Positions 1 through 9,829 of a stretch of 43,097 nucleotides of DNA are shown here, in pieces (positions within the stretch are counted from its first letter, which is position 1; each line of letters begins with the position of its first letter). The translations under genes were made by a program, and so were the position numbers. The stretch covers positions 1-43,097 of the forward strand of contig NZ_QFRA01000019.1 of assembly GCF_003243515.1 (NCBI RefSeq). Reading direction: 5' to 3'. This DNA comes from Corynebacterium kroppenstedtii (GTDB taxonomy: Bacteria; Actinomycetota; Actinomycetes; Mycobacteriales; Mycobacteriaceae). Below the pieces are notes generated by a model. That model saw nothing but the letters and a program-made list of their open reading frames with translations. It had not been told where the DNA came from and did no database searches.

Positions 1-942
1 CGTAACCACATATCGTCCATCCAGGTCCTGCCATGGGTGAAGAGAAGAACGACACCCCATCGGTGTTATAGTCTGTCCATCTTTTAGATCGCGCAAGCGA
101 GGAACGGAAATCATGTCCGGATATATACGTTCTCTTGAACATTCCATTGCTTTTTTCTTTACATCATAATTCGGATCTCCTGGACTATGGTTAACCCCGT
201 TATCAATCAAATACAGTAACTTCGGAAAAATTGCCGTTTTTCCATCCATCCCTTTTTTTCGAACATCTAACAATGAAGACTGTATCTGTTTACAAAGCCA
301 ACTTGTTCCTAGACCAAACGACACTGAAATAAAGGGAGTTTGCGCTGCGGCGGTGGTCAAGGTATTAATTTGATATTCAAAAGCCTGTATGGCATCATAT
401 ATATCCTTAGAGGTCTTTTTGATTGCGGCACTTGTAACATTGTCTCTGTCTTTGATGACTTCTTCATATAACGCTACATTCTTCCGGAAGGTCTTCTCAG
501 CATACGGTTCAAGCAGTTTATCGATCTCATGGATCGAAATCCCGCCATATTGTTCGCCGCTGATTGCTCCAATCAACTGTACCAATAGGGTAGTAGCGAC
601 ACTGACCGACTGTGGTGTTGTTATACGCGCGTTGCCCAGCTGAAATCCATGAGAGAGTAAGAATTCAAAGTCGGGTAGAGAGCAGTTTGGCATCGGGAGG
701 AAAGGGGATCGATCCAAGTCGTGGATGTGGATAACTCCACGTTCATGAGCGTTTCGTACCTCATCGGGAAGCATAGACACCCCCAAAACTCGTGAAATAG
801 CACCACACAACAAGTCACGCTGGACAATAAAGGTACGAGAATCCTTATTGCCATTCTCGGACAAAGTTTGAGGGTCTTTATTGATAATCTTATTTACAGC
901 AATGCTAATTTCGTGTGCTGATGCATGACTAGTTGTCTCCAC
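1..942 (-). CDS. nrdD: Anaerobic (class III) ribonucleoside-triphosphate reductase, N-terminal part, truncated by window edge
   Basis: The minus strand is open for 314 codons from a GTG at 942-940 to base 1, with no stop. The GTG has an AGGAGG ribosome site 6 nt upstream. Seen: HIHDLDRSPFLPMPNCSL near residues 72-89, GNARITTPQSVSVATTLL near 101-118, ISGEQYGG near 128-135, and MGCRSSL near the window edge. These are core NrdD motifs. The family reduces NTPs to dNTPs without oxygen, using a glycyl radical generated by NrdG; the C-terminal glycyl-radical site lies outside the window. The protein begins directly at the catalytic core, so the N-terminal ATP-cone found in E. coli NrdD is absent. 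The gene is clearly AT-richer than the rest of the window, and class III reductase is uncommon in corynebacteria, so acquisition by transfer is plausible. Two NrdR-like boxes lie upstream. Confidence 0.93.
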   Translation of the reverse strand, partial: METTSHASAHEISIAVNKIINKDPQTLSENGNKDSRTFIVQRDLLCGAISRVLGVSMLPDEVRNAHERGVIHIHDLDRSPFLPMPNCSLPDFEFLLSHGFQLGNARITTPQSVSVATTLLVQLIGAISGEQYGGISIHEIDKLLEPYAEKTFRKNVALYEEVIKDRDNVTSAAIKKTSKDIYDAIQAFEYQINTLTTAAAQTPFISVSFGLGTSWLCKQIQSSLLDVRKKGMDGKTAIFPKLLYLIDNGVNHSPGDPNYDVKKKAMECSRERIYPDMISVPRLRDLKDGQTITPMGCRSSLHPWQDLDGRYVVT

Positions 943-990
943 GGCTGGCCTCCTAAACTCAAATTACAACACTGAGATTTGCTAGAGGCT

Positions 991-1018
991 ACATTAGTCA
1001 TCGAACTCGGCTAGTCAA
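991..1018 (-). promoter_or_regulatory. Candidate promoter of nrdD
   Basis: On the minus strand TTGACT (1018-1013) is followed after 16 nt by TAATGT (996-991), about 50 nt before the nrdD start. It sits just downstream of the NrdR-like boxes, a layout in which NrdR could control initiation. The -10 match is only moderate. Confidence 0.4.
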
Positions 1019-1036
1019 GCGGTTATCTGTCAATCT

Positions 1037-1083
1037 ACACAATAAATGCTAATTTTGTAGCAATCGGACACTACATATAGTGA
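1037..1083. promoter_or_regulatory. Tandem NrdR-box-like sites upstream of nrdD
   Basis: The site at 1068-1083 (ACACTACATATAGTGA) matches 14 of 16 positions of the NrdR consensus acaCwAtATaTwGtgt as I know it. A weaker site at 1037-1052 (ACACAATAAATGCTAA) matches about 11 of 16. The two starts are 31 bp apart, the roughly three-helical-turn spacing typical of NrdR box pairs. NrdR is the ATP/dATP-sensing repressor of ribonucleotide reductase genes. The sites lie about 95-140 bp upstream of the nrdD start. The nrdR gene itself is not in the window. Confidence 0.7.
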
Positions 1084-1141
1084 TTGATGGAAAGAAAAAC
1101 CAGGAAAGACCATCAACACGAAGCATATCTAGAAATATGGT

Positions 1142-1173
1142 CAGATGATGTGTTTTTTGTCACACATCATCTG
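1142..1173. repeat. Perfect 12-bp inverted repeat
   Basis: CAGATGATGTGT (1142-1153) and ACACATCATCTG (1162-1173) form a perfect 12-bp stem with an 8-nt T-rich loop. No U-tract follows on either strand, so a classical rho-independent terminator is not supported. It stands alone in AT-rich non-coding DNA and could be a hairpin, an operator or the end of a lost element. Confidence 0.6.
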
Positions 1174-3109
1174 TAGCTCGCCATGGTTATTACGCAAACC
1201 AGATTAAAAGCCGCTAAAGAATACTTGTTATTGGTTCTCGGCACAGTTGACCACCTGTAAGTTGCTGGAAATACTACTTCTAAGAGATTAGAGTTGGGAA
1301 AAAATTCTCGAGATAACCTCTGTGTATTATCAGAAATTCGCGTTTTGAAGCGTTCGACTAATTGAGTTGGCCGACCGCTGTGGCCGTACAAATGTGGAAA
1401 GGGGATGCTGATTTTGTAGTTAAGTCTATACTGCACAATGGGTTGCCGGTTGGGTGATTTTATTCTAATCGAATATTCATGTTGTTAAAATGAACTTGTA
1501 GAAACTGTAGGCAAAGTGAGTAGATAAGAGTTTGCAACATGTTTGACAACTTGAATGTGTAAATATGAGAGCATAGGAGTTCTTAACAAGATTATATATA
1601 AAACTACCCGTAAATCAACCAATTAAAAGCAAGCTATTAATTCTACAATTAGTTTGCGTAATAGTATAATACAAATGATAGAAACATGGTTACTCAAAAG
1701 TTGAGCTAGAGACTAACGAATTAAAGTATAGAAATCTCGAACGTTTGTTTTATATATTTTGATTTGTTTCTATTTTATAGATTCTCGATTAGAGAAGAAA
1801 GATAGGAACTGATGAAAAAGTTTAACAAGTGTATCTTTTATCATGTCGTGAGCATGCTCGAATAACCGTTCAAGCTCAAAAACAATGATAACACCAGTGC
1901 CGGGGTAGCGCGTGAACTATAGCTCTGTGAAGCCCATTGCTCAAATCGGTGTAACAAGCGCTATCTTTACTTAGCGTCAGGCTTTAAGACTGCCGGAGAA
2001 AGACCGCAAACAACGATAATTGGAAACCACTTAAGTCATTCGGCACGAAAGCCGAACTGTTCCACCGGTGATGTCGTATCTGTGATATTCTTTCATGGCG
2101 GGATTGGATGACTCCGGTCATTAATAGTGATGTCGACCCATTATGATGATGCTGATTGTATCAGTGAATTTTCCAACCCTCGGCGCCGCTCAGGCGTGGT
2201 TAGCCAACTCCGCCGGATTGGGGCAGTGGATAGGCCTTTTCCGGGTATCGGTGGGATAGCTTAGCCACGCTTCGGAAGGATTGGGCAACTCGTAGGAGAT
2301 GCGTTCCGCTACGTTTTCGCCACCCACACCGTAGGGACCTGAACCAGTGGCTATGACGTGCAACAAGGCAGGCTACCGACTTTGTTCACACCTTTGCTGC
2401 CCAGATATCATGGGGACACCTCCTAGAAGATGTATCGCATACCGCCCAGTAGCCTCTACCGCGTAGTGCGTCTGGGACACCGTGGCAGAAGACCATCCGC
2501 GAGAAGTGGACGCTTTGAATCCTGCTCATTTTACTCAGGTACTCACCGCGTAAAATGAGCCTTTGACGTATCCCAATACGGGAATTTCGCCAATCGATTC
2601 TTGACCGACTGGTCAACCTCCCGCGTTCCTAAAAGACTGGTCTTTACTTGTAGCTGCGCTATCGGCGGCAGTATTATCCGCAATAGCTTAGCAGTATTCG
2701 ACGCTGTTAATCTCACCAAACTATAAATACGGCGGCTCGAGATCAGCTTCTCGCAGGACCTCAGGCTGCTCTATTCCAGCTGATAGCCCAGAGTACTACT
2801 CGCCGGTCTCACGGGTGTGATCCAGCCATCGTTGTGATGGCCGTCTTTATTAACGTTAGTTCTTTTTGCTTGTGGTCAGCCCGTACTTGCTGTCCCGGTA
2901 GCATCGGGCACAATGACGTCATGGGTGGCAGCGATGTCATCGTTATTGCACTTCTGACTGGCTCTCCTAACAGTTTTGGTCCAAGTCTGTATACTTGAGT
3001 CGCCACTGCTTGCCAGCTTCTATTTTATGTTAGGTGAGCCAGTTTCATTGATGTACTCGAATGCCTTTACATTCGGAGTGCCGTGTGCGTATTCTTGATC
3101 AACCAAACG
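1174..3109. other. Long non-coding, probably decayed stretch
   Basis: No convincing gene is present. The first part (to about 1850) is very AT-rich; 2040-2640 is more GC-rich and includes a minus-strand run free of stops from 2372 to 2193 with protein-like composition but no start or family match. A small hairpin, TTCGGC/GCCGAA, lies at 2039-2056. No transposase, tRNA or riboswitch was recognised. Confidence 0.4.
2524..2560. repeat. Perfect 11-bp inverted repeat
   Basis: GCTCATTTTAC (2524-2534) and GTAAAATGAGC (2550-2560) are exact reverse complements separated by 15 nt. No gene is confidently placed on either side, so a role as operator or hairpin is unassigned. Confidence 0.5.
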
Positions 3110-3115
3110 TATAAT
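3110..3115 (+). promoter_or_regulatory. Candidate -10 element of the secreted-protein gene
   Basis: A perfect TATAAT lies about 128 nt upstream of the start at 3243. No good -35 is visible, which is common in corynebacteria. It would give a leader of roughly 120 nt. Confidence 0.3.
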
Positions 3116-3242
3116 TCTCAAAAGAAAAGGACTGTTGATTTTTCCATAGATGCAGCAGGCTCGAAGATTAGTTTCCGTCAGCTATCTGCTTGCTTCGTCT
3201 ACTCATTGATTTACAACATCGCTAAAACAGAAAGGATCTTCG

Positions 3243-3797
3243 ATGCGAAAACTCATCAAGCTGGCTACTACCGGCGTATTTATTGCGACGCTTGTCATCT
3301 CCGCACCACTTGCGACGGCACATCATGCTCTAGGTCCGGTAGTGTCGGAAGCTTCTATTCAGACACATGTTGCGGGAGATCAAGTTACTATCAAAACCGA
3401 CACGGGCGAGTCTACTTGGACCGTCTCGGACTTTGAGGTTGATCCCATTGTGAGCTCGGGTGGCAAAGTTACATTCACTATCAACGTCACTAAGGGTGAA
3501 TTTACCCTAAGCTCGAAGAATATTGGCTTTTTCTCCGCCGGTGGAAAGCTGATTCAGCCAGCGCAACTTGTATACGTCGACACTGGAAATGTTCATCACC
3601 GCCTAACTAGGCTGGAGACGTTCCACGAGGGGGAGACTCTTACAGTAACCGCAGGCTTCAACCCATTCTCTTCTAATCCGGGAAACCATGAGCCCGCGGC
3701 GAAAGATAACTTCTTCGGATATGCTAACAATGGGATCAATCCTGACGTGAGATGGAAACTTAACCTGATGGAAGGAAACCATGATCTCGAGGGATAA
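3243..3797 (+). CDS. Small secreted protein of unknown function
   Basis: This is a 184-aa protein with a classic Sec signal peptide: MRKLIK followed by a hydrophobic stretch to about residue 22, with probable cleavage after PLATA near residue 26. The mature part is rich in Thr, Val, Gly and Asn, alternates polar and hydrophobic residues as beta-strand proteins do, and has no cysteine, no LPxTG and no further membrane segment. I do not recognise the family. The ATG has a purine-rich AGAAAGGA about 6 nt upstream. It stands alone between two gene-poor stretches and has composition closer to the AT-rich left region than to the right-hand chromosome. Its open frame and good start signals argue that it is a live gene rather than a remnant. 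Confidence 0.75.
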   Translation: MRKLIKLATTGVFIATLVISAPLATAHHALGPVVSEASIQTHVAGDQVTIKTDTGESTWTVSDFEVDPIVSSGGKVTFTINVTKGEFTLSSKNIGFFSAGGKLIQPAQLVYVDTGNVHHRLTRLETFHEGETLTVTAGFNPFSSNPGNHEPAAKDNFFGYANNGINPDVRWKLNLMEGNHDLEG

Positions 3798-4860
3798 AAT
3801 TCTCTAGATTTCTTTAATCTTTTCCGTGCTGGCTTTCTGAGCTGGATTGTGAGTGGTGTCACCAACATGGTGAATTATGTGTGAAAGGCGGGACATGCTT
3901 GTGTTGGCACCTAGGCACGGCTATATGTGATCTCTGGTTCACCCACTAGTCTTGGTTTTGTCTCGTAGCTTTAGATCACTTCCGAACTTAATAAGGAAAT
4001 TCAGCTGATTTTGGTAGAAATGTAGCGTCCGGGAGACTTAAGCACTGTCAACCGAAGGGACGGTGTTGTCTTGCATCATATCACTATGCCCAGGGGGTGG
4101 GTATCCGACATATGAGTGTGGTTCGGTATAGAACAAAGCAAACTAATTGATGGTCTGTATCCACCTGGGTGCTCCTAGCCTTTCAATATACCCGCGGGCT
4201 TCGGTGACCTGTTTCGATTTTTTCACTGTCGGTGTCGCGTCGCTACGCTATTCATCCTACAATCCTAACACAGTACTTTCATAACCTACTTGACACTTAG
4301 TCGAAGATGAGTGTTGTTGTAGCACAACACCGATTATCAGAAGCTGATATTATGTGTGTGAAACGTGTCTGAGACTCTGTATAAATGGTGTCGAAAGGGG
4401 TATAATATTCCGCATAGAGGCTACAAACGTCCGAGTACATCTGATGGATTTAACTGATGCAAGCCGTTGAGTACGTCACGTCTTATATAGATAAAATGTG
4501 TGCGTTGGACTGACTGGGTCTTCTCCATAAGAGTGGTGGGAAAGGTTCTGAAGGTGTCGTTCAACTGAAATGATGTACACGTAGTGTATTGACTCAAATT
4601 TATTTGATTTGTTAAGAGAATCTGGAATCATACTGACGCATTTTAGGACAGATGCTAAGGGATGTATGGCGCGTTTTGTCGGTGTTCTCATCTTGGTAGG
4701 GGAATTTCTATACAGGCTGTCTGCAGGATAGCAACCTAGAAATAGGAGGTATGCACTGTATATTGCTACTCTTAATAGGGTCAGCAAACCCTTGAGGGAA
4801 GGCTGGGGTGAGCGAGCTGAATGAGTCTACCTAATAATTAGTGTTTCAAACGACATTAGG
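3798..4860. other. Gene-poor stretch with a small hairpin
   Basis: No supported gene is present. Open frames here are short and lack ribosome sites. An inverted repeat GTGTTGT (4311-4317) / ACAACAC (4324-4330) with a 6-nt loop is visible. A TTGACA follows CTAC near 4290, but no matching -10 or downstream gene supports a promoter. Confidence 0.35.
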
Positions 4861-4863
4861 TTA

Positions 4864-5181
4864 GGCTTCTGGGAAGAAAGACGGAACTATTATGGCTATG
4901 TGCCTACACGCCGCATTGATGACCCGCTGAAGAATTGAAATTGAATTCTGACACCATGAACACATGGGTAGAGTCTCATATTATAGGAGCGCCTTCCCTA
5001 TGCGAAGGAATTTCCATCGAGAAATCTCTGTATTCTGTACGGCAATGATTTCTACGATGATGACAAGGCATCCGCAAGGGTAGCTGAGTTCATGAGTGAA
5101 GAGAGCTCCTTCTATAAGAAGAGCGTAGATGAATATATTGTTGATGGTGAACAAGTAAATGTTTTATTGACCTTCACTTAA
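4864..5181 (+). pseudogene. Decayed coding remnant, family unrecognised
   Basis: One reading frame shows protein-like sequence in two blocks, 4864-4936 and 4987-5181 (stop at 5179-5181), separated by several in-frame stops. The second block is 64 codons rich in Asp, Glu, Lys, Ser and Tyr, includes LCILYGNDFYDDD, and has no usable start codon near its beginning. This fits the C-terminal end of a gene that has lost its start and picked up stops. I do not recognise the family. The aromatic and acidic composition is unlike chance translation of AT-rich DNA, but identification would need a profile search. Confidence 0.4.
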
Positions 5182-5229
5182 GTAATTTAACAAGATAGAT
5201 GAAAATTATTGCTATGTTACATAGGGTAA

Positions 5230-5475
5230 TTCAACGTAGATTGTCAGGAAAACTCTGTTCGCAACACGACTATTTATCGATTGAATCAAATGGATGCCGA
5301 CCATTTAACTGTAAGGAGCAGGGATGGTAAATTATACAGAATACCTGTGGAACGCTATATAAAAGCTAGAATCAGCGAAAAGTCAACAAATAGTAGTCGT
5401 TATTTTTTCACGCTTCCCAGGCCACCATGCAAAGAGGCAGACGATGTTTGTGCATATGTGACTAACAGGAAATAA
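5230..5475 (+). pseudogene. Short protein-like fragment, family unrecognised
   Basis: The frame is open from 5230 to a TAA at 5473-5475. Possible starts are TTG at 5281 or ATG at 5290, neither with a ribosome site. The product contains LTVRSRDGKLYRIPVERY and is hydrophilic, with no signal peptide or membrane segment. It lies 50 nt after the preceding remnant and may be part of the same broken locus. A small intact hypothetical gene is the alternative. Confidence 0.35.
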
Positions 5476-5913
5476 GTTAATGTGTAGCATTGGTTTATAT
5501 GGCACAGTTTCTCTACAAGTATCAGTGTGTTGTTTTGGGGAGCTAATCCCATCACTAGTTCGAGTAAACTATGATCATGAAAATATAGTAGTTTACTCCC
5601 TGTTGATTACCTTATTGGTGCTTGTCGGCAGATTTTGTTGTCTATATCAAGTTTGGATGAGTAAAATACCTCGAAATATGTGTTACGTTCTGCATCTTTG
5701 ATATGGACGAATGTTGGTATCTTCATCGGTGATGTTTTCATAGATTTGTGTTTTTAGTTACGAAGAGCTGAGCGCTTATTCGACCGAGAAATCTTTTTAC
5801 GCGTCGGTTGATACACACTGCGTGAGAGCCAGAGGTTTTGATACACCGACTCTTGCGAGTCATTCCGGTTTGTACGTTAGTTGGCTCATGGCACTATGAC
5901 GGCGAGATAGTTT

Positions 5914-6925
5914 TTGAGAACTCTTCATGTTTTAGATGCATTGATCCTTGATATTACCCTTCTGGAATGGATAAAGAATCGCAAGAAGTGGGTCACGATG
6001 GAGACCACAGATCCTGGCGGTATTAGTGTGCCGTGGTCGGATAAGAAGACCCCAGCTCATGTGGGTGTTGGCGATAATATGCGATTCGTTCTCAGCGGAC
6101 GTGAATTGTCGTCGGTTGAAAGCGCAATGATTGAGGCACACGGGGCACGCGTCACGGCCATTATCGACCGCGAGCAGATTGATGCTATGCGCCGCCACGC
6201 CACGGCTGCCCTGGAAGCTCTGGAAACCGACAAGTACAGCCCTTTTGACAGCGGAATCTCATGACCTGCGTACCCCATTGGCGAGCATTAAAGCGTCGAT
6301 TTCTTGTCTGACCACGGAGGACATGGAGTTGGATGCCGATTCTCGGGTACTTTTAATGGAGACGATCGAATCCAGCACCAATCGGCTGAAGACAGTCATT
6401 GGGAACCTGCTGGATATGGGCCGTGTGAACTCGAATACTGTGATGATACGACGCAAGCCTGTACAGTACGCAGATATCATCGATGCCGTGTGCGGGGAAT
6501 TGCCGGAGGCTGCTCACTATATTGACAACAAAGTTGCGGCAACGACGCCTCTGGTGACCGCCGATGCTGGTCTGGCGCAGCGTATTGTGGCAAATATTGT
6601 GGTTAATGCACGCACCTATGCATCCAATTCACGTATCGAGGTTCGCGCATACAAGGAGACTGATGCGAAAACCGTTCAGTTGTGGATTATAGATCACGGC
6701 CCAGGCTTCCCACCTGAGAAAGTTAACGATGTGTTTACGCTGTTTCAGCGGCTGGGAGATCAGTCTGCTCGCACAAAAGGTTTGGGTTTAGGTTTGAGTG
6801 TGGCACGCGGGTTCGCCGAAGCTATGGGTGGTACGCTCAAGATAAAGGAAACGCCGGGTGGCGGGGCAACACTTATACTCACATTACCCGCGGTGGATGT
6901 GGTACCTGAACTCAAGGAAGCATGA
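5914..6925 (+). pseudogene. kdpD: Remnant of osmosensitive K+ channel sensor kinase KdpD
   Basis: Only the C-terminal third of a normally about 850-aa protein remains; the KdpD sensor, Usp and membrane domains are missing. The part before the H-box (to REQIDAMRRHATAALEALET, near 6230) is in one frame. The kinase core, from TALLTAESHDLRTPLASIKA onward, is in another, so a frameshift lies near 6230-6245. The core keeps the H-box His (codon at 6260-6262), a degenerate N-box (NIVVNARTYA), and G-boxes (DHGPGFPPEKV, GLGLGLSVA). KdpD normally phosphorylates KdpE to induce the Kdp potassium pump. No kdpFABC genes are present nearby. The stop overlaps the kdpE start in ATGATGA, the usual coupled arrangement. 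Confidence 0.85.
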
Positions 6926-7620
6926 TGAGCAGTGAGAAGATTTTGATGGTTGAGGACGATGTCGCCTTAGCCAAGGTGGTCCTTGTAGCGTTGCGGGCTC
7001 GGGGATATAGCGTGAAAATGGCCACAACGGCGAATGCGGCCGATCACAATAGCCTCACAGTGGCATCCACAAGCGTTACTTCTGGATTTAGGCTTGCCAG
7101 ATCTGAGCGGCCTAGATGTGCTGCGAACGCTGCGCCGCTGGAGTGATGTCCCTGTATTAGTGGTATCTGCGCGTCACAGTGAAGTCAGTAAGATTAACGC
7201 GCTGGATGAAGGTGCGGATGATTTTCTGACGAAGCCGTTTTCTGTGGGTGAGTTGTTGGCACGGTTGCGGGCATCATTGCGTCGGGCCAATCATGACGAC
7301 ATCCCAGAGGAACCAGTGGTGACAACGCCCGATGGACGCGTGAAATTTAATTTGTCGGACAAGAAGGTTACTGTGGAAGATCAGGACGTGCACTTAACCC
7401 CCCTCGCGAATGGGGAATCATAGAGTACATGATACGCCATCAGGCACGGTTAGTGACCAAGGTAGAACTACTTCAGGCTGTGTGGGGTGAGTCATATAAG
7501 AAGGAGACGAACTACCTGCGTGTGTACATGTCTCAGCTGCGGTTGAAGTTAGAGCGAGACCCAGCTACCCCTCGTTACTTCACCACAGAACATGGAGTCG
7601 GTTATCGATTGATGCTATAA
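6922..7620 (+). pseudogene. kdpE: Frameshifted KdpE-type response regulator
   Basis: The OmpR/KdpE-family protein is split over three frames. The start (SEKILMVEDDVALAKVV) is in frame with 6922. The receiver core with the phospho-acceptor Asp in LLLDLGLPDLSG and the conserved Lys in TKPFSVGELLARL is in a second frame from about 7034. The winged-helix DNA-binding part (RLVTKVELLQAVWGESYKKE to HGVGYRLML) is in a third, after a second shift near 7405-7415. The total span equals a full-length regulator of about 230 aa, so the gene was recently intact. With a truncated kdpD and no transporter, the system cannot work as encoded. Confidence 0.88.
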
Positions 7621-9346
7621 GGAGCGCCAGGATGAAAGAACTAAACTGAGTGAAGATTTGGTTGAGTCCATGCTACAGTCATGACGACACCTTTTACTGA
7701 GTGTTGTTGTGGGGTTGGGTTGGTGCCCAAATAGAAAAACCACTAAAATGTTGCACTTTTGCCAACTTTTAAGGTACACATACCGCTACGCCAGCATCAG
7801 AAATTGATGTATGCAATTCCTTTAAGTTGAACCCCTCGTTTGTTGAAATCCTTCCGGGGATTTGCTCTATATTATTATTCTTGGCGGTAATTTTATTCCT
7901 TACCACTAGATAGAAACCGAGTACTATCTCACCGAGCCCATCAACACAAAGTCGCCAAAAGAGCAGAATAAAACCCAGGACGCTTCAATACCTGTTGGTC
8001 AACTAACTCAACGATCGACGGCACCAAGAAAGTAACGCGTCGATGAGCGCGTTCAATGAAAGTGATGATCGCCAATTGTAAAAGGAAGTGAATCAAAACA
8101 ACGAATAATACAGCCAGAGCCGCTGCTAGCATAACTCAGCATGAGTAATCACCCCGCCGGTGGACACAAGCGAACGACGCATATCTCACAGGTTCCAAAC
8201 TGAGGAGTCTCCGTCCGGATAGCATAGGAGTTGTCATGGTTTGAGGAGCAACTTAACACAAACTCTATTGACGACTAACTACCGACTACAGTACAAATTA
8301 TGTGTCCTCCCACATGGCAAGCGAATAAAGTGAGCAATAAGCAGTGCGTTACTCCGGATGTAATGCACACGAACAGAAGAAGTTGGCCGCCCCATAAAGG
8401 CGCACGCGTGCAGAAGAAGCTAAAGGCTACTTTTAATTACAATTGGCGAACAAATGTAATTTTACCCGTTTCACGCAACGATTTCTGATATCTGCTCTGA
8501 TTGGTGGATGGTATGCGGCAAATGGTATCCATGTCGAGGACATGCCAGGTGGTTGCGGAGGGGAGAACGCTAGAATGACGTGGATAATGGCGCGACCGGA
8601 AGAAGGGCCAGTACAGGTAAAAGATGACTTTTTCAGTGGCCCGTGACGATCAAGGATACAATTCGACACGAGATATCTTACCGCCGACTGGATCATCAGG
8701 AATCGCATCACTGCAGATTATGCCGATCCGAGATCGGCGGGATAAAATGTCCATCCCAACGGATTAGAGTGAAATTAGGTCTGGTGGTCAGTTAGTGTGG
8801 TGGCATATTGGATGGGATCGTTCTGCTGTTCCCAATTCCTCAGAAGAAAACTGTAAAGGGTAATTCGTGTGCATATCATTCACACAAGACCGTGGACCGT
8901 TTACGAATCTTCATTAGTGATGTTATATTGGCTCTACCCTACAGGAGTGAAGTCTATCATGGCCAGTCGCCTTCACCAAGAAATAGATTACAACATCCAT
9001 TTATTCTAGTGTATCTGCGCTCAGAAAGTCGGGAATTCATTGCCTTAACCCTTTGTGGACTTACCCAGAGGTTGACGATATTCCCTTTGTGGTTTATCAT
9101 CGTCGCTGTCATTATTCACATCGGGTGATGAAAGGACTCTTGCCGAATAGTCTTTATCCACCTTTCATTCACACGGATGACCGAACACGTATTTCACACT
9201 GCCTGCCGGTAATAGAAAAACCTTTTATGTGCTTCTATATCATGGCGGAGAAAATCATCCGTATGATACATGGATCCTGCAATTGCGTACATAAATTATA
9301 GTTGTTTACCTTGCACTCAGATCTCCCGTACAGGTGCAGATACGAC
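7621..9346. other. Gene-poor stretch with coding scraps
   Basis: No complete gene is supported. A minus-strand frame at 7941-8132 gives 63 aa beginning with a hydrophobic stretch (LAVLFVVLIHFLLQLAIITF), possibly the stub of a membrane protein, but its ribosome site is poor. At 9181-9294 a plus-strand frame contains TLPAGNRKTFYVLLYHGG and ends at a TAA; it has no start and looks like the C-terminal scrap of a lost gene. The other open frames look random. Confidence 0.35.
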
Positions 9347-9382
9347 GACAGGTTCGGGATGTGATGTGTACCCGAACCTGTC
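9347..9382 (-). terminator. Strong hairpin after the secreted-protein gene
   Basis: GACAGGTTCGGG (9347-9358) and CCCGAACCTGTC (9371-9382) form a perfect 12-bp stem with a 12-nt loop, 33 nt beyond the stop of the minus-strand gene at 9416. No U-tract follows, so it would be a non-canonical actinobacterial terminator or an mRNA-stabilising hairpin. Confidence 0.55.
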
Positions 9383-9415
9383 ACCAAATAGCCACATTCA
9401 CAGACGTGACTAGAG

Positions 9416-9829
9416 TTAGCGGTCGACAGTGACGGAGTAGCCGTTGAGTTCTAGAGCCTTCGAAACTTTTACCAGGGCATCGTTATCTTTCTGGAAATCA
9501 TATTGCGGTGCGAAAGAAATGTGGGCGCGCTTGCCGTCGAGAAACTGGATGTTCATGAGTTTGTGGCCAGCCTTTTGTTCCTCGAGGGCGAGGACGCGTT
9601 TGACAGCGTTCTCGCCGGTGGGCAGGATTGTCGGTCGAGTCGACTGAGTATCTTCCATGAGGTCGAATTGCGGGTGGTCAATGCCTAATAGACGCTGGAT
9701 GTTGGCGAGAATGCTGGAAGTGTTGGGAGAGGGCTGTGTCGTAGTTGCAGCAGCACTGGCGACGCCTGTACCGGCGCCGAGGGCCACGATTGCAAGGGCT
9801 GAAGCAGCAGCGAAACGACGGATCATCAT
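9416..9829 (-). CDS. Small secreted protein of unknown function
   Basis: About 137 aa from the ATG at 9829, chosen because AGAAGGG lies just upstream; a longer start at 9865 would put 12 extra residues before the signal peptide. The N-terminus MMIRRFAAASALAIVALG and cleavage after GVASA form a textbook Sec signal. The mature protein is about 110 aa with no cysteines. It contains a linker rich in Thr, Pro and Ser, then a charged part (ALEEQKAGHKLMNIQFLDG) and a C-terminal stretch predicted to pair a helix with a strand (ALVKVSKALELNGYSVTVDR). The family is not recognised. It stands alone on the minus strand, followed by a strong hairpin. Confidence 0.8.
   Translation of the reverse strand: MMIRRFAAASALAIVALGAGTGVASAAATTTQPSPNTSSILANIQRLLGIDHPQFDLMEDTQSTRPTILPTGENAVKRVLALEEQKAGHKLMNIQFLDGKRAHISFAPQYDFQKDNDALVKVSKALELNGYSVTVDR

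Noticed and set aside
2193..2372. Minus-strand stop-free run with protein-like sequence
   Set aside because: Sixty codons with stops on both sides and no start; kept only as a note in the region description.
4476..4787. A 103-codon minus-strand frame
   Set aside because: No ribosome site, no domain features, and the surrounding DNA shows no coding character.
5480..5701. A 73-codon plus-strand frame with a hydrophobic middle
   Set aside because: The composition is consistent with chance translation of AT-rich DNA, the ribosome site is weak and nothing in it is recognisable.
8443..8646. A 67-codon plus-strand frame and its longer minus-strand counterpart
   Set aside because: Both strands are open over the same bases and neither has a start signal or family motif; neither could be chosen.
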